Source of the DNA: Thiogranum sp.
GTDB lineage: Bacteria > Pseudomonadota > Gammaproteobacteria > DSM-19610
Assembly (NCBI GenBank): GCA_030148915.1
Contig: JASBSN010000043.1
Span: 1-64,000, forward strand
Direction: 5' to 3'
DNA: 64,000 bases
This document shows positions 63,498 through 64,000 of the stretch, one piece after another (the first letter of the stretch is position 1; every line of letters starts with the position of its first letter). A program made the translations under genes and the position numbers. The notes under the pieces were generated by a model, which worked only from the letters and a program-made list of their open reading frames with translations, was not told the DNA's origin and made no database searches.

Positions 63498-64000
63498 ATG
63501 TCGAAATCACTCGTTGTTACAGCCGCGATCGCGGCGTTTCTGGGTTACCTGGCCGCCCAATGGCCGACGCAGGAGAGCGCCGGGCCCGCCCCGCACAACG
63601 GCGCCCAGATCCTGGAGCCGGTGGCGACGGGCCCCGCGCAATCGCATTACGTCTGCCCGATGCACGCCGAAATCGTCAGCGGCGTGGCGGGTAGCTGCCC
63701 GATTTGCGGCATGCACCTGGTCGAGCGGCAGATCGATCAGAAGGCGGGCGCAGAAGAGGGTTTTCCGGTCGTCACCGTCGCGCCGTCGGTAATGCACAAC
63801 CTCGGCGTGCGTACCGCCACCGCGGTCTACGGCGACTTGCAGCGCAGTATCGAGACGATCGGAAAAATCACCCGCGTCGACCCGATGGCGCGGCGCACGA
63901 TCACGCCGCCCATCCGCGGCGAGCTGGTCGCCATCGCCGACAAGCACGACGGCGATTTCATTACCCGTGGAGAGTTACTGTTCAGCGTCAAGTCCGACGA
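63498..64000 (+). CDS. CusB-like heavy-metal efflux adaptor (partial, runs off the end)
   Basis: Reading from ATG at 63498 to the edge gives about 167 residues with no stop; the gene continues past the window and is missing from the ORF track. N-terminal helix (VVTAAIAAFLGYLAAQW), then a heavy-metal-binding domain with YVCPMHAE ... GSCPICGMHLVER (paired Cys and Met/His), and the start of an HlyD-type adaptor (ITPPIRGELVAIADKHDGDFITRGELLFSVKSD). This combination is typical of CusB/CzcB-like adaptors of RND pumps that expel copper or silver. It lies 20 bp after the cyclase gene and supports a copper theme for the island. Confidence 0.88.
   Translation, partial: MSKSLVVTAAIAAFLGYLAAQWPTQESAGPAPHNGAQILEPVATGPAQSHYVCPMHAEIVSGVAGSCPICGMHLVERQIDQKAGAEEGFPVVTVAPSVMHNLGVRTATAVYGDLQRSIETIGKITRVDPMARRTITPPIRGELVAIADKHDGDFITRGELLFSVKSD

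Overview
The window is about 64 kb of GC-rich chromosomal DNA from what looks like a free-living gammaproteobacterium. The evidence is a TusE/DsrC-type sulfur relay protein, the PA2778/PA2779 pair, a DUF2868/DUF3482 pair, PurT, a MacB-type efflux set and an Lpp-like lipoprotein. DsrE-like and SoxH-like periplasmic proteins hint at a sulfur-handling lifestyle (Chromatiales-like), but the sequence alone does not fix the genus. I found no rRNA, tRNA, CRISPR array, transposase or phage genes. Nearly all ORF-track lines not listed are shadows of real genes.

Region 0-8.7 kb is a housekeeping mixture: cytochrome b561, a thioredoxin-fold/DUF255 protein, an RssA-like patatin, a GlcG-like protein, an SDR divergent from an HxlR regulator, and a chemoreceptor with a periplasmic c-type heme motif. 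Region 8.8-12.9 kb is a compact sulfur/redox stress module. It holds an ECF sigma factor, a membrane anti-sigma factor carrying a C-terminal DsrE-like domain, two exported metallo-beta-lactamase-fold proteins and an exported DsrE-like protein.

Region 13-43 kb is core-like. It contains a MacB-type ABC efflux operon, DUF2868/DUF3482, a Kef-type antiporter, an MgtE operon with a second channel-less MgtE_N/CBS protein and an MscS-like channel, an ATP-grasp/alpha-E/Anbu proteasome neighbourhood, modABC, purT, two L,D-transpeptidases flanking an Lpp-like lipoprotein, tusE, PA2779/PA2778, a GH17 glucanase, transaldolase, a formate/nitrite-type channel, an MFS transporter and a phosphoesterase. Region 43.8-49.3 kb is a Gld-like ABC exporter operon plus a DUF3859 lipoprotein.

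Region 49.5-64 kb is an accessory, copper-flavoured secretome island. It holds two unknown exported proteins, a second ECF sigma factor closely similar to the first, a Crp/Fnr regulator, a TPR lipoprotein, a di-heme DUF1111 oxidoreductase, an unknown exported protein, a Tat-exported multicopper oxidase, a cysteine-less SCO-like protein, a 645-residue unknown exported protein, a glutaminyl cyclase and the start of a CusB-like metal-efflux adaptor.

Two signals cut across the annotation. (1) A promoter-like motif, GAATAA-(16-17 nt)-TCT/TCC, lies directly in front of both ECF sigma genes and upstream of three other units in the accessory island. This suggests one ECF regulon joining the DsrE/MBL module to the multicopper-oxidase island. 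(2) Three MITE/REP-like elements (at 636, 6051 and 12838) each begin exactly at the TAG stop codon of the gene before them, so the element end appears to supply the stop codon.
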